Source: Eubacteriales bacterium (lineage in GTDB: Bacteria > Bacillota > Clostridia > Tissierellales > GPF-1). From it: 52,900 bases of DNA. The stretch spans positions 1-52,900 of the forward strand of contig DAOUQF010000026.1 in NCBI GenBank assembly GCA_030625815.1, written 5' to 3'. Both the position numbers and the translations under genes were made by a program. The notes under the pieces are model-generated. The model made no database searches and was not told the origin of the DNA. It saw only the letters and a list, made by a program, of their open reading frames with translations. Numbering within the stretch: the stretch's first letter is position 1; every line of letters starts with the position of its first letter. Below are positions 17,871 to 26,696 of this stretch, one piece after another.

Positions 17871-18560
17871 ATGAATGAATTATTATGGCTGGTTATGCTG
17901 GTTGTGAATTTTGGTTTCATTTTGTTTGCCTACCGAAAGTTTGGAAAATTAGGATTATATGCTTGGGTGCCGATCTCCATCATTATTGCCAATGTGCAGG
18001 TGGTGAAGAGTGTGGATTTGTTTGGAGTAGCAGCAACGCTTGGAAATATTGTCTATGCGACAGGATTCCTTGTTACGGATATCTTGTCGGAGAACTATGG
18101 AAAGCGCGACGCGAAGCGTGCGGTTTATCTGGGGTTCTTTGCCTTGATCTCTCTTACGGTTCTGATGCAATTGGCTCTGTATTTCGAGCCGAATGCCTTT
18201 GACTTCGCCCAAGAGTCATTGCTGACGATCTTCGGGATTATGCCGCGGATTTTGTTGGGCAGTTTGGCAGCCTATGCGGCATCGCAACTGCATGACGTTT
18301 GGGCGTACAACAAGTTGAAGCAGAAGTTTCCTTCGAAGGGTCAGCTGTGGTTAAGAAACAACGGATCAACCATGGTGAGCCAGTTGATCGATTCCGTCTT
18401 GTTTACGGCCATTGCCTTCTATGGGGTATTCCCGATGGAAGTGCTGTGGGAGATCTTGATCTCGACCTACCTTTTGAAGTTCGTTGTGGCAGCAGCGGAT
18501 ACGCCGTTCTTGTATATTGCAAGAAAATGGTACGATGAAGGAAAGATACCTGAAGTGTAA
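17871..18560 (+). CDS. Queuosine precursor transporter, YhhQ (Vut_1) family
   Basis: 229 residues with about six membrane segments. Family motifs are NIVYATGFLVTDILSENYGKRDAKRAV near residue 60 and the conserved QLIDSVLFTAIAFYG near residue 165. Relatives import queuine, preQ1 or preQ0 for tRNA modification, which fits the preQ1 riboswitch directly upstream. The ATG at 17871 has GAAAGGGGTG eight bases upstream; the TTG three bases earlier is not needed. It is a monocistronic gene closed by a strong terminator. Confidence 0.9.
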   Translation: MNELLWLVMLVVNFGFILFAYRKFGKLGLYAWVPISIIIANVQVVKSVDLFGVAATLGNIVYATGFLVTDILSENYGKRDAKRAVYLGFFALISLTVLMQLALYFEPNAFDFAQESLLTIFGIMPRILLGSLAAYAASQLHDVWAYNKLKQKFPSKGQLWLRNNGSTMVSQLIDSVLFTAIAFYGVFPMEVLWEILISTYLLKFVVAAADTPFLYIARKWYDEGKIPEV

Positions 18561-18576
18561 TATGAGATAAGCAGAT

Positions 18577-18621
18577 AAAGAACGCGAAAGTGATGAGAAA
18601 TTCATCGTTTTCGCGTTCTTT
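18577..18621 (+). terminator. Terminator after yhhQ-like gene
   Basis: Long stem of AAAGAACGCGAAA and CGATG arms with loop GAAA, closing with TTTCGCGTTCTTT and then GTAATTTTT. The A-run on the left would also allow action on the minus strand. 18622-18775 holds nothing else I can recognise. Confidence 0.85.
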
Positions 18622-18775
18622 GTAATTTTTCGTAAAACCCAAAGAGATGTTCGCGAGTAGAGGGAGTTGTAAAATCAAGACAAGTGTGTATTTGAACTGA
18701 ATAGACCTAGCCATTAGTGAATGGAGCATGAATTACACCATCTTATTTTGTGTTTGAAAGAAACCAGAAAACAGA

Positions 18776-19504
18776 TTACGCGTCAACGGGCCGGATGGAT
18801 CGATTGTGCCGATATTGCGAGGGGGTACAGGATTCATGTTTTCTGAAAATTTTTGTGAAATAGCTTTGTGAGGAAAAATCCATTAAAATTGCGATTTCAG
18901 AAATACTTAAATCAGTAAATTCAAGATAATTTTTTGCTTCAGAGATTCGCTCCTTTTGAATAAAATCAACAATACCTGATCCAACTTCTTCTTTGAACAC
19001 AGTGGAAAGATATTCTTTGGTTTTCTGGGTATGAGCAGCGAGTTTTTGAAGCGAGATCGATTCGGTGATGTGGGCATGGACGTATTGAATGATCTGTGTA
19101 ACGGGCAAACTATACCGCGCGGTTCGCGCAGTTCGTATTAATCGGATGCATTCAACCATCATCTGATACTCAAAAGCGCGTAATTCAGCAAGTTTTCTGG
19201 TGGACTCGATTTTAAGAATAAAAATATCGCTTAGTGAAAATGCATCCTCAGGATCTACATTCATTTCGATTGCAGCACGTGAAAATAAGACACAGGACCC
19301 GAGAAGTGAATTTTTTAGAGAGCGGAGAGGGTCGTCTGCCAAATGTGCTCGTTCGAGAGAATTTATCTGATCGAGAGTATGACGTGCATCCTGATCGAGA
19401 CAGCGTTTTATCTCGCTCAACAATTTTCTTTCCAAATAATAGGAAGGATGTTTGTAGGCAATATGAAGATTCATCAGTTTCTCATAGCGCAACAATCGAT
19501 TCAT
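18776..19504 (-). CDS. AraC-family transcriptional regulator
   Basis: 242 residues. The C-terminal double HTH is typical: LQKLAAHTQKTKEYLSTVFK for the first helix pair, then ISEIAILMDFSSQSYFTKIFRKH and TPSQYR. The N-terminal 140 residues are helical and match no standard sugar-binding cupin; they resemble the effector part of YesN-like regulators (ECIRLIRTARTARYSLPVTQIIQY). AAAGGG precedes the ATG at 19504; the ATG at 19519 has no site. It is divergent from the sugar ABC operon, which it probably controls. Confidence 0.85.
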   Translation of the reverse strand: MNRLLRYEKLMNLHIAYKHPSYYLERKLLSEIKRCLDQDARHTLDQINSLERAHLADDPLRSLKNSLLGSCVLFSRAAIEMNVDPEDAFSLSDIFILKIESTRKLAELRAFEYQMMVECIRLIRTARTARYSLPVTQIIQYVHAHITESISLQKLAAHTQKTKEYLSTVFKEEVGSGIVDFIQKERISEAKNYLEFTDLSISEIAILMDFSSQSYFTKIFRKHESCTPSQYRHNRSIRPVDA

Positions 19505-19539
19505 GGAAAACCCTTTCATTAGTATTGTCGTAATTTTCT

Positions 19540-19558
19540 TAATTATTTACCATAATTA
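19540..19558. promoter_or_regulatory. Palindrome in the AraC / sugar-operon divergent region
   Basis: TAATTAT (19540-19546) and ATAATTA (19552-19558) form a 7-bp inverted repeat midway between the two divergent starts. It is a candidate operator, but it is AT-only and may be chance. Confidence 0.3.
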
Positions 19559-19607
19559 TATCTGGTCTTGCGATACGATGTCAATAAGGAAAAGAGGAGG
19601 TAACGCC

Positions 19608-20819
19608 ATGAAAAAAAGATTATCATTATTTTTGGTATTAATTCTAAGCATTGCTTTACTTACGGGATGTGGTGAGACAACACAAGCTCCAACAGAAAAA
19701 GCAACGGTTAAATTTGCAGTACAGGCAGACAATACAGATGCATTGACTCAAATTATTGATGCTTTTAATGCTGAGAATGACAATTATCAAGTTGAAACTG
19801 TAATCCTCACGAATGATTCTGGAAACATGCATGATTTGTTGGTAAATTCCTTATCAAGTAATTCAGCTGAGTATGATGTCATTTCAATGGATGTTGTATG
19901 GGCAGGTGAATTTGCCGCGGCAGGATATCTGCAGCCATTGGATGCAATGATCAAAGATGCTGGTTGGGCACCGACTGATTTTAATGCTGGGTCGATGGCA
20001 TCGGGAAAATATAAAGGGAAAAATTACGTATTGCCATATTTCCCGGATCTGGGATTCTTGTACTATCGAAGCGATATTGTCGATCAAGGCGATGCGGCTA
20101 AGCTGCAGTCAGGCGATTATACGTGGGAAGATCTGTTAACCATGGCAGAAGGATATGCCGGAGAAGGCGGAACCAAGTATGGGCATGTGTATCAATCCAA
20201 GCAATATGAAGGATTAACATGCAACGTCAATGAATTTACTTCAAACTGGTCGAATATTGAAAATGGATTGGCGATCATGAAGCAATTTGCAGACTCGGCA
20301 GCAACACCGAAAGATATTTTGGTTTATACGGAGGGCGAAACACATAATGCATTTTTGAATGGGGAAAGTGTGTTTGCTCGAAACTGGCCATATATGAATG
20401 GAATGGCGGCAAGTGGAGATTACACGATTGATGAGAGTAAAATTGGACGCGCGCCGTTGCCAAATGGGGGAACCGTAGGCGGATGGATTTTAGGGGTCAA
20501 CACGAAATCAGAGCGCCAAGAAGCAGCGAAAGCATTTATTCAGTTTGTGGCAGGACCGGAGGGACAAAAAATTAATGCAACGGTCGGAAGTTACTTGCCG
20601 GGATTTAATGCTTTGTTAAATGATGATGAAGTGAAGGCTTCAAATGTATTGTTGACAGATCCAGGATTTCAAAACGCGTTGAAAAAAACAATTGCACGTC
20701 CTGTTGCCGAAAATTACTCAGAGGTTTCGGATACTATTCAGATTAATGCGCATGCATATTTATCGGGTAATGGAGATCTGACAGATGCGGTTTCAGCAAT
20801 AGAAGAGGCATTGAAATAA
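19608..20819 (+). CDS. Sugar ABC transporter substrate-binding lipoprotein
   Basis: 403 residues. The signal peptide ends in the lipobox LLTGC (Cys near residue 20). The mature part is a family 1 solute-binding protein of the maltose/trehalose type: YDVISMDVVWAGEFAAAGYLQPLD near residue 85 and the hinge segment GGWILGVNTKSERQEAAKAFIQF near residue 295. AGAGGAGG stands seven bases before the ATG at 19608. It is first in an operon with two permeases and a GH65 phosphorylase, so the ligand is probably an alpha-linked disaccharide. No ATPase gene is present; a shared MsmK-type ATPase is expected elsewhere. Confidence 0.9.
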   Translation: MKKRLSLFLVLILSIALLTGCGETTQAPTEKATVKFAVQADNTDALTQIIDAFNAENDNYQVETVILTNDSGNMHDLLVNSLSSNSAEYDVISMDVVWAGEFAAAGYLQPLDAMIKDAGWAPTDFNAGSMASGKYKGKNYVLPYFPDLGFLYYRSDIVDQGDAAKLQSGDYTWEDLLTMAEGYAGEGGTKYGHVYQSKQYEGLTCNVNEFTSNWSNIENGLAIMKQFADSAATPKDILVYTEGETHNAFLNGESVFARNWPYMNGMAASGDYTIDESKIGRAPLPNGGTVGGWILGVNTKSERQEAAKAFIQFVAGPEGQKINATVGSYLPGFNALLNDDEVKASNVLLTDPGFQNALKKTIARPVAENYSEVSDTIQINAHAYLSGNGDLTDAVSAIEEALK

Positions 20820-20825
20820 TTTGGC

Positions 20826-20846
20826 GGACCGGGCTTTGCCCGGTCC
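20826..20846 (+). terminator. Intercistronic hairpin / attenuator
   Basis: Perfect nine-bp stem GGACCGGGC / GCCCGGTCC with a TTT loop, followed by the weak tract TCTTTC, between the binding-protein and permease genes. Such hairpins commonly raise the yield of binding protein over membrane subunits; complete termination is unlikely because the operon continues. Confidence 0.7.
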
Positions 20847-20867
20847 TCTTTCAAACAAGGAGTATAT

Positions 20868-22109
20868 ATGAAGAAAATTGGGCCGTTTATTGATTTGCAT
20901 TTGGGATATTTTATAGTAATGCCTGCCATTATTTTTATTATGATCTTCTCAATTATTCCCATTGCAGAATCTCTACAATATTCTTTTTTTGATTTCCAAT
21001 TAAATAGTCAGCAAAAATCCGGACTGTATTTTACCGAACATTATAATATGGGTTTGTTCAATGAAACCATCGAATATTTGGAGTACTATCTTGATTCGGA
21101 AAAAACGGTTCAAAGTTCTGCTGAGATTATAGAAAAAATTGAGAACCTAGAGTCGAAATTACCTATTCTTCAAGAGGAGATGCATTCGCTTATTGGAACG
21201 AATGAGAGTATTGTATCATTGGATGTTGCCAAGATCGATTCGATCCGGGAAAAAAATCTTGTTATTATGACTGGATTGGATGACATTTATCAGTTCGGGG
21301 AGAGCTCTCAATTACAAGAAGACATCTATGCCGTTGCATCCGAATTGGAGACTGCACTGATTCCGTCAAATTTTATTGGGTTGGAGAACTTCAAAACAGT
21401 TGTAAAAGATGAAAGAGCCCGTCACTCTCTTGTAGTTACAGTGATTTTCACAGCTGTCTCTGTTGCGTTTGAATTTATCTTAGGGCTTGTTTTGGCCATG
21501 ATTATGAATAAGGCAATGCGGGGCCAGGGATTGATTCGTACATTTTCACTGATACCGTGGGCAATCCCAACATCCGTTGCCGCTTTGATCTGGGCATATT
21601 TATTTAATGGCTCAAATGGAATCGTGGCAGTACTATTGGAAAAGCTGGGCCTGATTGCAGATTCAACTGATTTGCTTTTAACGGGCAGTGGCGCTTTGAG
21701 CGCGATTATTATGGCAGATGTTTGGAAAACAACTCCGTATATGGCACTGCTTTTGCTGGCGGGATTACAGACGATTCCCTTCAATTTATATGAAGCCTCC
21801 GCAATTGATGGCGCAAGCAAATGGAAACAATTTGTTTCTGTGACCCTACCGTTGTTGAAACCATCAATCATGGTTGCCTTGTTGTTTCGAACACTGGATG
21901 CCTTTCGAGTTTTTGATTTGATCTATGTTTTGACAGGCGGGGGACCAGGCGGGCAAACCGAATCAATTTCCATATATGCATACAAAACGATGTTTGCACA
22001 AACACGATTTGGATATGGATCCGCATTGGTTTTGATTATGGCGCTAGTCGTGGGAATCATCTCCTATTTTTACATCCGTTTCTTAGATGTGAAAATGACT
22101 GCTGAATAG
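20868..22109 (+). CDS. Sugar ABC transporter permease 1 with long extracytoplasmic insert
   Basis: 413 residues, over 100 longer than usual for LacF/UgpA-type permeases. TM1 (about 13-35) is followed by a charged helical region of about 120 residues (about 50-170), outside the membrane by topology. The conserved FIGLENFKTVV and five further membrane segments come after it. The EAA loop (YEASAIDGASKWKQFVSVTLPLLKP) near residue 310 docks the ATPase. The insert has heptad-like spacing of Leu/Ile (IIEKIENLESKLPILQEEM), suggesting a coiled coil. Confidence 0.88.
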   Translation: MKKIGPFIDLHLGYFIVMPAIIFIMIFSIIPIAESLQYSFFDFQLNSQQKSGLYFTEHYNMGLFNETIEYLEYYLDSEKTVQSSAEIIEKIENLESKLPILQEEMHSLIGTNESIVSLDVAKIDSIREKNLVIMTGLDDIYQFGESSQLQEDIYAVASELETALIPSNFIGLENFKTVVKDERARHSLVVTVIFTAVSVAFEFILGLVLAMIMNKAMRGQGLIRTFSLIPWAIPTSVAALIWAYLFNGSNGIVAVLLEKLGLIADSTDLLLTGSGALSAIIMADVWKTTPYMALLLLAGLQTIPFNLYEASAIDGASKWKQFVSVTLPLLKPSIMVALLFRTLDAFRVFDLIYVLTGGGPGGQTESISIYAYKTMFAQTRFGYGSALVLIMALVVGIISYFYIRFLDVKMTAE

Positions 22110-22118
22110 GAGGGCAAA

Positions 22119-22940
22119 ATGAAGAAAAAAACAAAAGTACTTGGGATCTTGATGATGATTCTATACTTGTTCATCGTTATTTTTCCCTTCATCTGGGTAT
22201 TCCTTACTTCCATGAAGCCTGAGAGTGAAATTTGGGGTGATGCGGCCCTGCGACTTTTTGCGAATGAAGTAACATTTGAGCATTACCAAGCCCTGTTTAG
22301 AGGGAATATACTAAATGCGTTAAAAAATAGTGTGGTTATTTCAACGATTACAACGGCATACGTCACCATTCTTTCCGCTTTTTGCGCATATGCCATTGCG
22401 AGACTGAAATTTCGTGGTAAAAAAGTTTTGTTGGCTGTTGTTTTGGCCACATCCATGTTTCCGCAAATGATAGTAGTTGGTCCAATTTATAAGGCTTTTG
22501 TTCAATTGGGATGGACAAATTCATATTGGATTACATTGCCGTATTCTATGATTACGCTGCCGGTTTCAATATTTATTCTCGTTACGCATTTTTCAAAGAT
22601 ACCAATAAGTTTGGAAGAATCGGCTATGATCGACGGTGCTTCAAAAATGAAGACGTTTTTGAAAATTATTCTGCCATTGGCATTGCCTGGTATTTTCACA
22701 TCAGCCATCATCACATTTATTGGAGTGTGGAATGAATTTTTACTTTCCTTAACTTTGAATCCGAACGATAGTTGGCATACTGCAACGGTTGCAATTACAT
22801 ATTTGCGCGGTCAATTTCAGATTTTCTGGGGTCAGGTGACTGCAGCAACGATTGTGGTGACAATCCCAACCTTGATCATTGTTCTTTTGTTCCAAAAACA
22901 AATTATCTCTGGACTCACATCTGGAGCAGTAAAAGAGTAG
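22119..22940 (+). CDS. Sugar ABC transporter permease 2
   Basis: 273 residues of the LacG/MalG type with six membrane segments. The EAA loop is EESAMIDGASKMKTFLKIILPLALPG near residue 170, and the C-terminus ends in QKQIISGLTSGAVKE as in the family. GGAGGG precedes the ATG, nine bases after permease 1. With permease 1 it forms the translocation pore for the substrate delivered by the lipoprotein. Confidence 0.92.
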   Translation: MKKKTKVLGILMMILYLFIVIFPFIWVFLTSMKPESEIWGDAALRLFANEVTFEHYQALFRGNILNALKNSVVISTITTAYVTILSAFCAYAIARLKFRGKKVLLAVVLATSMFPQMIVVGPIYKAFVQLGWTNSYWITLPYSMITLPVSIFILVTHFSKIPISLEESAMIDGASKMKTFLKIILPLALPGIFTSAIITFIGVWNEFLLSLTLNPNDSWHTATVAITYLRGQFQIFWGQVTAATIVVTIPTLIIVLLFQKQIISGLTSGAVKE

Positions 22941-22948
22941 GTGATCGT

Positions 22949-25201
22949 ATGTGGAAATATGAAAACAATCAGCTTGATAACCAGTCTTTATTAAAGAGCG
23001 AAAGTATTTTTACACTTGGGAATGGGAATCTGGGTGTCCGTGGTGTTTTCGAAGAAGGATATGCGCTTGGCATGGAATCGATTCGTGGGACCTATGTGAA
23101 CGGATTCTATGATGAAGTCCCCATCGAGTATCCAGAGAATGCGTATGGATTTTCAAGACTACAACAAAAACAACCGAATTTAATGGATGCGCAATGGATT
23201 GTGATTGAGCTGGATGGCGAGCGGGTATCGCTTTTTCAAAATCGTCATTCAAACTATCATCGAATCTTGCATTTTGATCGTGGATTGATGTCGAGAAGCT
23301 TTTCGTATCAAACCGGCCGGGGAAGAACAGCAATCATCTCCATTTTGAAGATGGTTTCTCAAATAGAGAAGGGATTAATTCTTTGGCAAGTGGATGTCGA
23401 TTATCAAGGTGACATTCATATCATTTCTTCTTTGTCCACAACAGTAGTATCATTTGGAAATGCAAATGATCCAAGGGTTTCATCCAAGGAACATAAGATG
23501 CTTCGTGTGAAAGAGGCTGGACAAATCGATAAACTTGATTGGTGTCGCGCACAGACAAATGGTTCAAACCTGGAAGTATGTGCAATTGCGCAGCATGAGC
23601 ACAGTGAGAATCTAAAAGAAATTGCAGAGAGAGGGGACGAGGCGTGCATTCGTCATTTCCACGGTAAAGGCAAGAGTTCGCTTACAAAGTATGTTGTGTA
23701 TGAAGAATCTCGTTCGACAGATGATCCTTTGGGATCGGCACAAAAAGCGATAGAGGAGGCGTGCCGGCATTCTTTTTCTGAACACGCAGCGAAGCAGAAG
23801 CGTTTTTTTGATGAGTTTTGGAATCGCGCCGATATTCAAATTTGGGGCGATAAAGAAACACAATTGGCGATTCGTTTGCATTTGTTTCAATTGCTTCAGT
23901 CGATAGGTCGCAGTACCCATCAGAATATTTCAGCGAAGGGATTATCCGGCGAAGGATATGAGGGTCATTATTTTTGGGATACGGAAATCTACGTGCTGCC
24001 TCTTTTTCAGTTGCTCTCACCCGAGATCGCCAAAAACTTGTTGCTGAATCGATACGGCATGCTGGAAGAGTCGAGAAAACGTGCCAGACAATTGGGTCAC
24101 AAACGGGGAGTGAAATTCCCGTGGCGTACGATTACAGGCAAAGAATGTTCTGCCTATTTCCCAGCAGGTACCGCGCAATATCATATTAATGGGGACATTG
24201 CATACGGATTCATACAAAATTATTTTCATACCCGGGACGAGGAGTTTTTACTTCGTTATGGTTTCGAGGTGCTGGTTGAAACGTCACGGTGTTGGTTGGA
24301 TCTGGGTCATTATGCACATCTTCAATTCTGTATTGATGCGGTAACGGGTCCGGATGAGTATACCGCAATCGTAAACAATAATTTTTACACCAATGCGATG
24401 GCGAAATTTGGGATGTCGTGGACGGTCAAGTTTTGGCGGATGTTGCAGGGGAAATATCCGATAGAGACAGCAGCATTGGCAACGCGGATGTCACTATCAG
24501 AAGAGGAAATCACCGAGATGGAGCAGGCAGCTGCAAGCATGTATTTGCCTCATCATGAAGAGTCGGGGATCGACAAGCAAGATGATCAATTTCTAGATAA
24601 GAAAGTTTGGGATTTTGAAGGGACGTCAGAAGATCAATATCCATTGCTCTTGAATTTTCATCCATTGACGATTTATCGTCATCAAGTATTGAAACAAGCG
24701 GATACAGTACTGGCGCATTATTTGCTGGAGGACTATTCTGATCCAGAAACCATTCGAAAATCCTTTGATTATTATGAAAGAATTACAACCCACGATTCGT
24801 CTTTGTCTTCATGCATTTATGGAATTATGGCATCGAAGGTTGGATATCCCGATAAGGCATATCAGTATTTTACCGACTCGGTTATGATTGATCTTCATAA
24901 TACGCATAATAACACGAAAGATGGATTGCATATGGCAAATTTGGCGGGATCCGTATTGTCTGTGATTACAGGATTTGTTGGGTATCGTTCGAAGGAGGAT
25001 GGCATTCATTTGCATCCGAGAAAGCCAAAAAAATGGGATGGATATCAATTCCGATTTGAATATTGCAGACGAAAGATTCAAGTGACCGTTAGAGATCAAA
25101 TTGAAATTGAATTGATGAGCGGACCGCCGATCGATCTATGGGTTGATGGAACAAAAGTTGAACTGACAAACCAATGCATTCTTCCTTTATTGAAGGAATA
25201 A
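22949..25201 (+). CDS. Glycoside hydrolase family 65 disaccharide phosphorylase
   Basis: 750 residues, typical for GH65 (maltose, trehalose, kojibiose and nigerose phosphorylases). N-terminal super-sandwich begins SIFTLGNGNLGVRG. The (alpha/alpha)6 barrel has GHYFWDTEIYVLPLF and the general-acid Glu at residue 470 in VTGPDEYTAIVNNNFYTN; the end carries a small jelly roll. It should cleave an imported alpha-disaccharide with phosphate to beta-glucose-1-phosphate and a free sugar. Which linkage is used depends on loops I cannot score. No beta-phosphoglucomutase gene, the usual partner, is present; an IS remnant follows instead. The ATG at 22949 is eight bases past the permease stop. Confidence 0.88.
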   Translation: MWKYENNQLDNQSLLKSESIFTLGNGNLGVRGVFEEGYALGMESIRGTYVNGFYDEVPIEYPENAYGFSRLQQKQPNLMDAQWIVIELDGERVSLFQNRHSNYHRILHFDRGLMSRSFSYQTGRGRTAIISILKMVSQIEKGLILWQVDVDYQGDIHIISSLSTTVVSFGNANDPRVSSKEHKMLRVKEAGQIDKLDWCRAQTNGSNLEVCAIAQHEHSENLKEIAERGDEACIRHFHGKGKSSLTKYVVYEESRSTDDPLGSAQKAIEEACRHSFSEHAAKQKRFFDEFWNRADIQIWGDKETQLAIRLHLFQLLQSIGRSTHQNISAKGLSGEGYEGHYFWDTEIYVLPLFQLLSPEIAKNLLLNRYGMLEESRKRARQLGHKRGVKFPWRTITGKECSAYFPAGTAQYHINGDIAYGFIQNYFHTRDEEFLLRYGFEVLVETSRCWLDLGHYAHLQFCIDAVTGPDEYTAIVNNNFYTNAMAKFGMSWTVKFWRMLQGKYPIETAALATRMSLSEEEITEMEQAAASMYLPHHEESGIDKQDDQFLDKKVWDFEGTSEDQYPLLLNFHPLTIYRHQVLKQADTVLAHYLLEDYSDPETIRKSFDYYERITTHDSSLSSCIYGIMASKVGYPDKAYQYFTDSVMIDLHNTHNNTKDGLHMANLAGSVLSVITGFVGYRSKEDGIHLHPRKPKKWDGYQFRFEYCRRKIQVTVRDQIEIELMSGPPIDLWVDGTKVELTNQCILPLLKE

Positions 25202-25226
25202 CAGAATATCTGTTGTTCCTTTTTTT
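25195..25226 (+). terminator. Terminator of the sugar ABC/GH65 operon
   Basis: GGAATAACAGA / TCTGTTGTTCC forms an 11-bp stem (one G-T pair) with a three-base loop, followed by seven T. The GH65 stop codon lies in the stem. Confidence 0.85.
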
Positions 25227-25282
25227 GGTGTCTAAGCAAATTTTTGATTTCAAAAGCCAGAAGTTTTTGAGCATAATTATGA

Positions 25283-25298
25283 AACTGGCTCGTAGAAT
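25283..25298 (+). repeat. Left copy of a 16-base direct repeat around the IS110 remnant
   Basis: GAAACTGGCTCGTAGA here recurs as GAAACCCGCTCGTAGA at 26697-26712, 14 of 16 bases alike and 1414 bases apart, on either side of the transposase remnant. That length suits an IS110-family element. The match is short enough that chance cannot be excluded. Confidence 0.4.
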
Positions 25299-25358
25299 AA
25301 CGGAGTGAATTCTACTGAGAGGGCACGTTCCGCTTCATTTATACCTAGAATCAAAGAC

Positions 25359-25400
25359 AACCACTGAGAACGAAGGGAGATCCCTCGATTTTCAGTGGTT
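25359..25400. repeat. Long hairpin at the truncated start of the transposase
   Basis: AACCACTGAGAA (25359-25370) pairs along its whole length with TTTTCAGTGGTT (25389-25400), with an inner AGGGA/TCCCT stem. It overlaps the first surviving transposase codons, so it may mark the breakpoint where the 5' part was lost. No U-tract follows. The rest of 25227-25394 holds no gene. Confidence 0.55.
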
Positions 25401-26397
25401 TCTGTGATCAATCCATTGGTCATGAAACGATATGCTTCTGCATCCATTAGGAAAGGGAAAACAGATAAATTGGATGCAATGAAGATTGCAAGTTATGGAA
25501 TCATGCATTGGTCGAATTTGCAGAAGTATCGTTTGACGAATGAAATCTACGATGAATTGAAACTCTTATCGAGGCAGTATTTGCAGTATATCGGAATGAA
25601 AGTCAAAGCGAAGAACATGTTTGGCAACTTATTGGATCAGACGATGCCCGGGATCAAAATAATAATTAGCAGCAATGCACATAATCCAAAGAAAAATAAG
25701 CTGAATGCTTTTGTGTACAGGTATTGGCATTATGATAACATCACAAAAATGAGTGAGAAAAGGTTTGTGAGCAGCTATCAGAAATGGGCAAGAAAAGAAG
25801 GATACCATCAAAGCGAAACCAAAGCCAGAGTGATCTATGCATTGGCAGTTGACAGTATCCCAACTCTAGATTCTAAGCATCCATCCAGCAAAATGTTTGT
25901 TTTAGAATCTATAAGAACACTTCGACACATCGACAGCATCCTCACTATGATTTTATCACGGATGAAAGAATTGGCAAAGTCATTGCCGGAGTATGAAGTG
26001 GTGAGTGCAATGAATGGAGTAGGTGAGTGCAATGAATGGAGTAGGTGAAGTGTTGAGCGTGCGTTTGATTGCTGAGATTGGCGATGTGAGGCGATTCCAT
26101 AGCAAGAAGGCGCTGATCGCTTATGCAGGGATAGATGCGCCACCATTTCAGTCTGGGAGCTTTTATGGGAAGAATCGGAGGATTTCAAAACGAGGATCCA
26201 AGGCATTGCGGAAAACGGGATACGAGGTTATGAAATGCATTAAGAGTGCGAAACCAACCGAAGACAATGCAGTATATGAATTTATGATCAAAAAAGAGTT
26301 GGAAGGCAAGCCGAAAAAGGTAGCAAAGATTGCAGGGTTGAATAAGTTTTTGAGAATTTACTATGCGCGTGTTCATGAAGCATATGATTTGAACTAA
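25386..26397 (+). pseudogene. IS110-family transposase, N-terminally truncated and frameshifted
   Basis: The first frame begins around FSVVSVINP and continues KGKTDKLDAMKIASYG, both standard for the DEDD half of IS110 transposases. The second frame (from about 26045) carries the Transposase_20 half: RLIAEIGDVRRFHSKKALIAYAGID and KRGSKALRKTGYE. About 70-90 N-terminal residues, with the first catalytic Asp, are missing; a stop codon lies at 25365-25367. A 22-base tandem duplication at 26001-26044 shifts the frame; removing one copy restores VVSAMNGVGEVLSVRLIAEIG. The protein cannot be active. Confidence 0.9.
26001..26044 (+). repeat. 22-base tandem duplication inside the transposase
   Basis: GTGAGTGCAATGAATGGAGTAG... 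occurs twice head to tail (26001-26022 and 26023-26044), followed by a partial third GTGA. Since 22 is not a multiple of three, it causes the frameshift. The two copies are identical, so the event is recent or slippage-maintained. Confidence 0.95.
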
Positions 26398-26404
26398 ATA
26401 AAAA

Positions 26405-26449
26405 GCATGCCAATAAGGCTTACTTTGGCAGTAAGTCCTATTAGCATGC
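26405..26449. repeat. 45-base imperfect hairpin just after the transposase stop
   Basis: A 19-base arm starting GCATGC (26405-26423) pairs with 26431-26449 ending GCATGC, with only two mismatches and a seven-base loop TTTGGCA. There is no T-run on the plus strand; A-runs on the left would give a U-tract on the minus strand. It may be an IS end structure or part of a guide-type RNA of the element. 26450-26620 shows nothing else. Confidence 0.55.
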
Positions 26450-26620
26450 AATCAATGAATTTGTTAACCATGAAAATCCCACTTGATTTTTCTTAGCAAT
26501 TTTTTTGTTAGATTATTGAAAGAATAGCGCGGGAAACGACGACTGCTTTAAAATGATTGAACGGTGTTGATAAATGCCTATTGAATCCAAATCGATGTGA
26601 GATGATTGGGGATCATGCGG

Positions 26621-26678
26621 TTTTTCACACAATGAGGAATTGCTTTGGATTCTGTGAAAAAGTCACTCTAGTGTGAAA
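26621..26678. promoter_or_regulatory. Candidate upstream activator sites for the LevR-type regulator
   Basis: TTTTTCACA (26621-26629) and TGTGAAAAA (26653-26661) form a 9-bp inverted pair; GTGTGAAA (26671-26678) is a third half-site. They lie about 70-125 bases upstream of the -24/-12 promoter, where enhancer-binding activators of sigma-54 usually bind. Confidence 0.5.
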
Positions 26679-26696
26679 GAAATATTTTTGCTTTGG

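Noticed and set aside
26001-26048. Programmed frameshift joining the two transposase halves.
   Set aside because: The break is explained fully by a 22-base exact duplication; no slippery sequence with a pseudoknot is needed, and the N-terminus is also missing.
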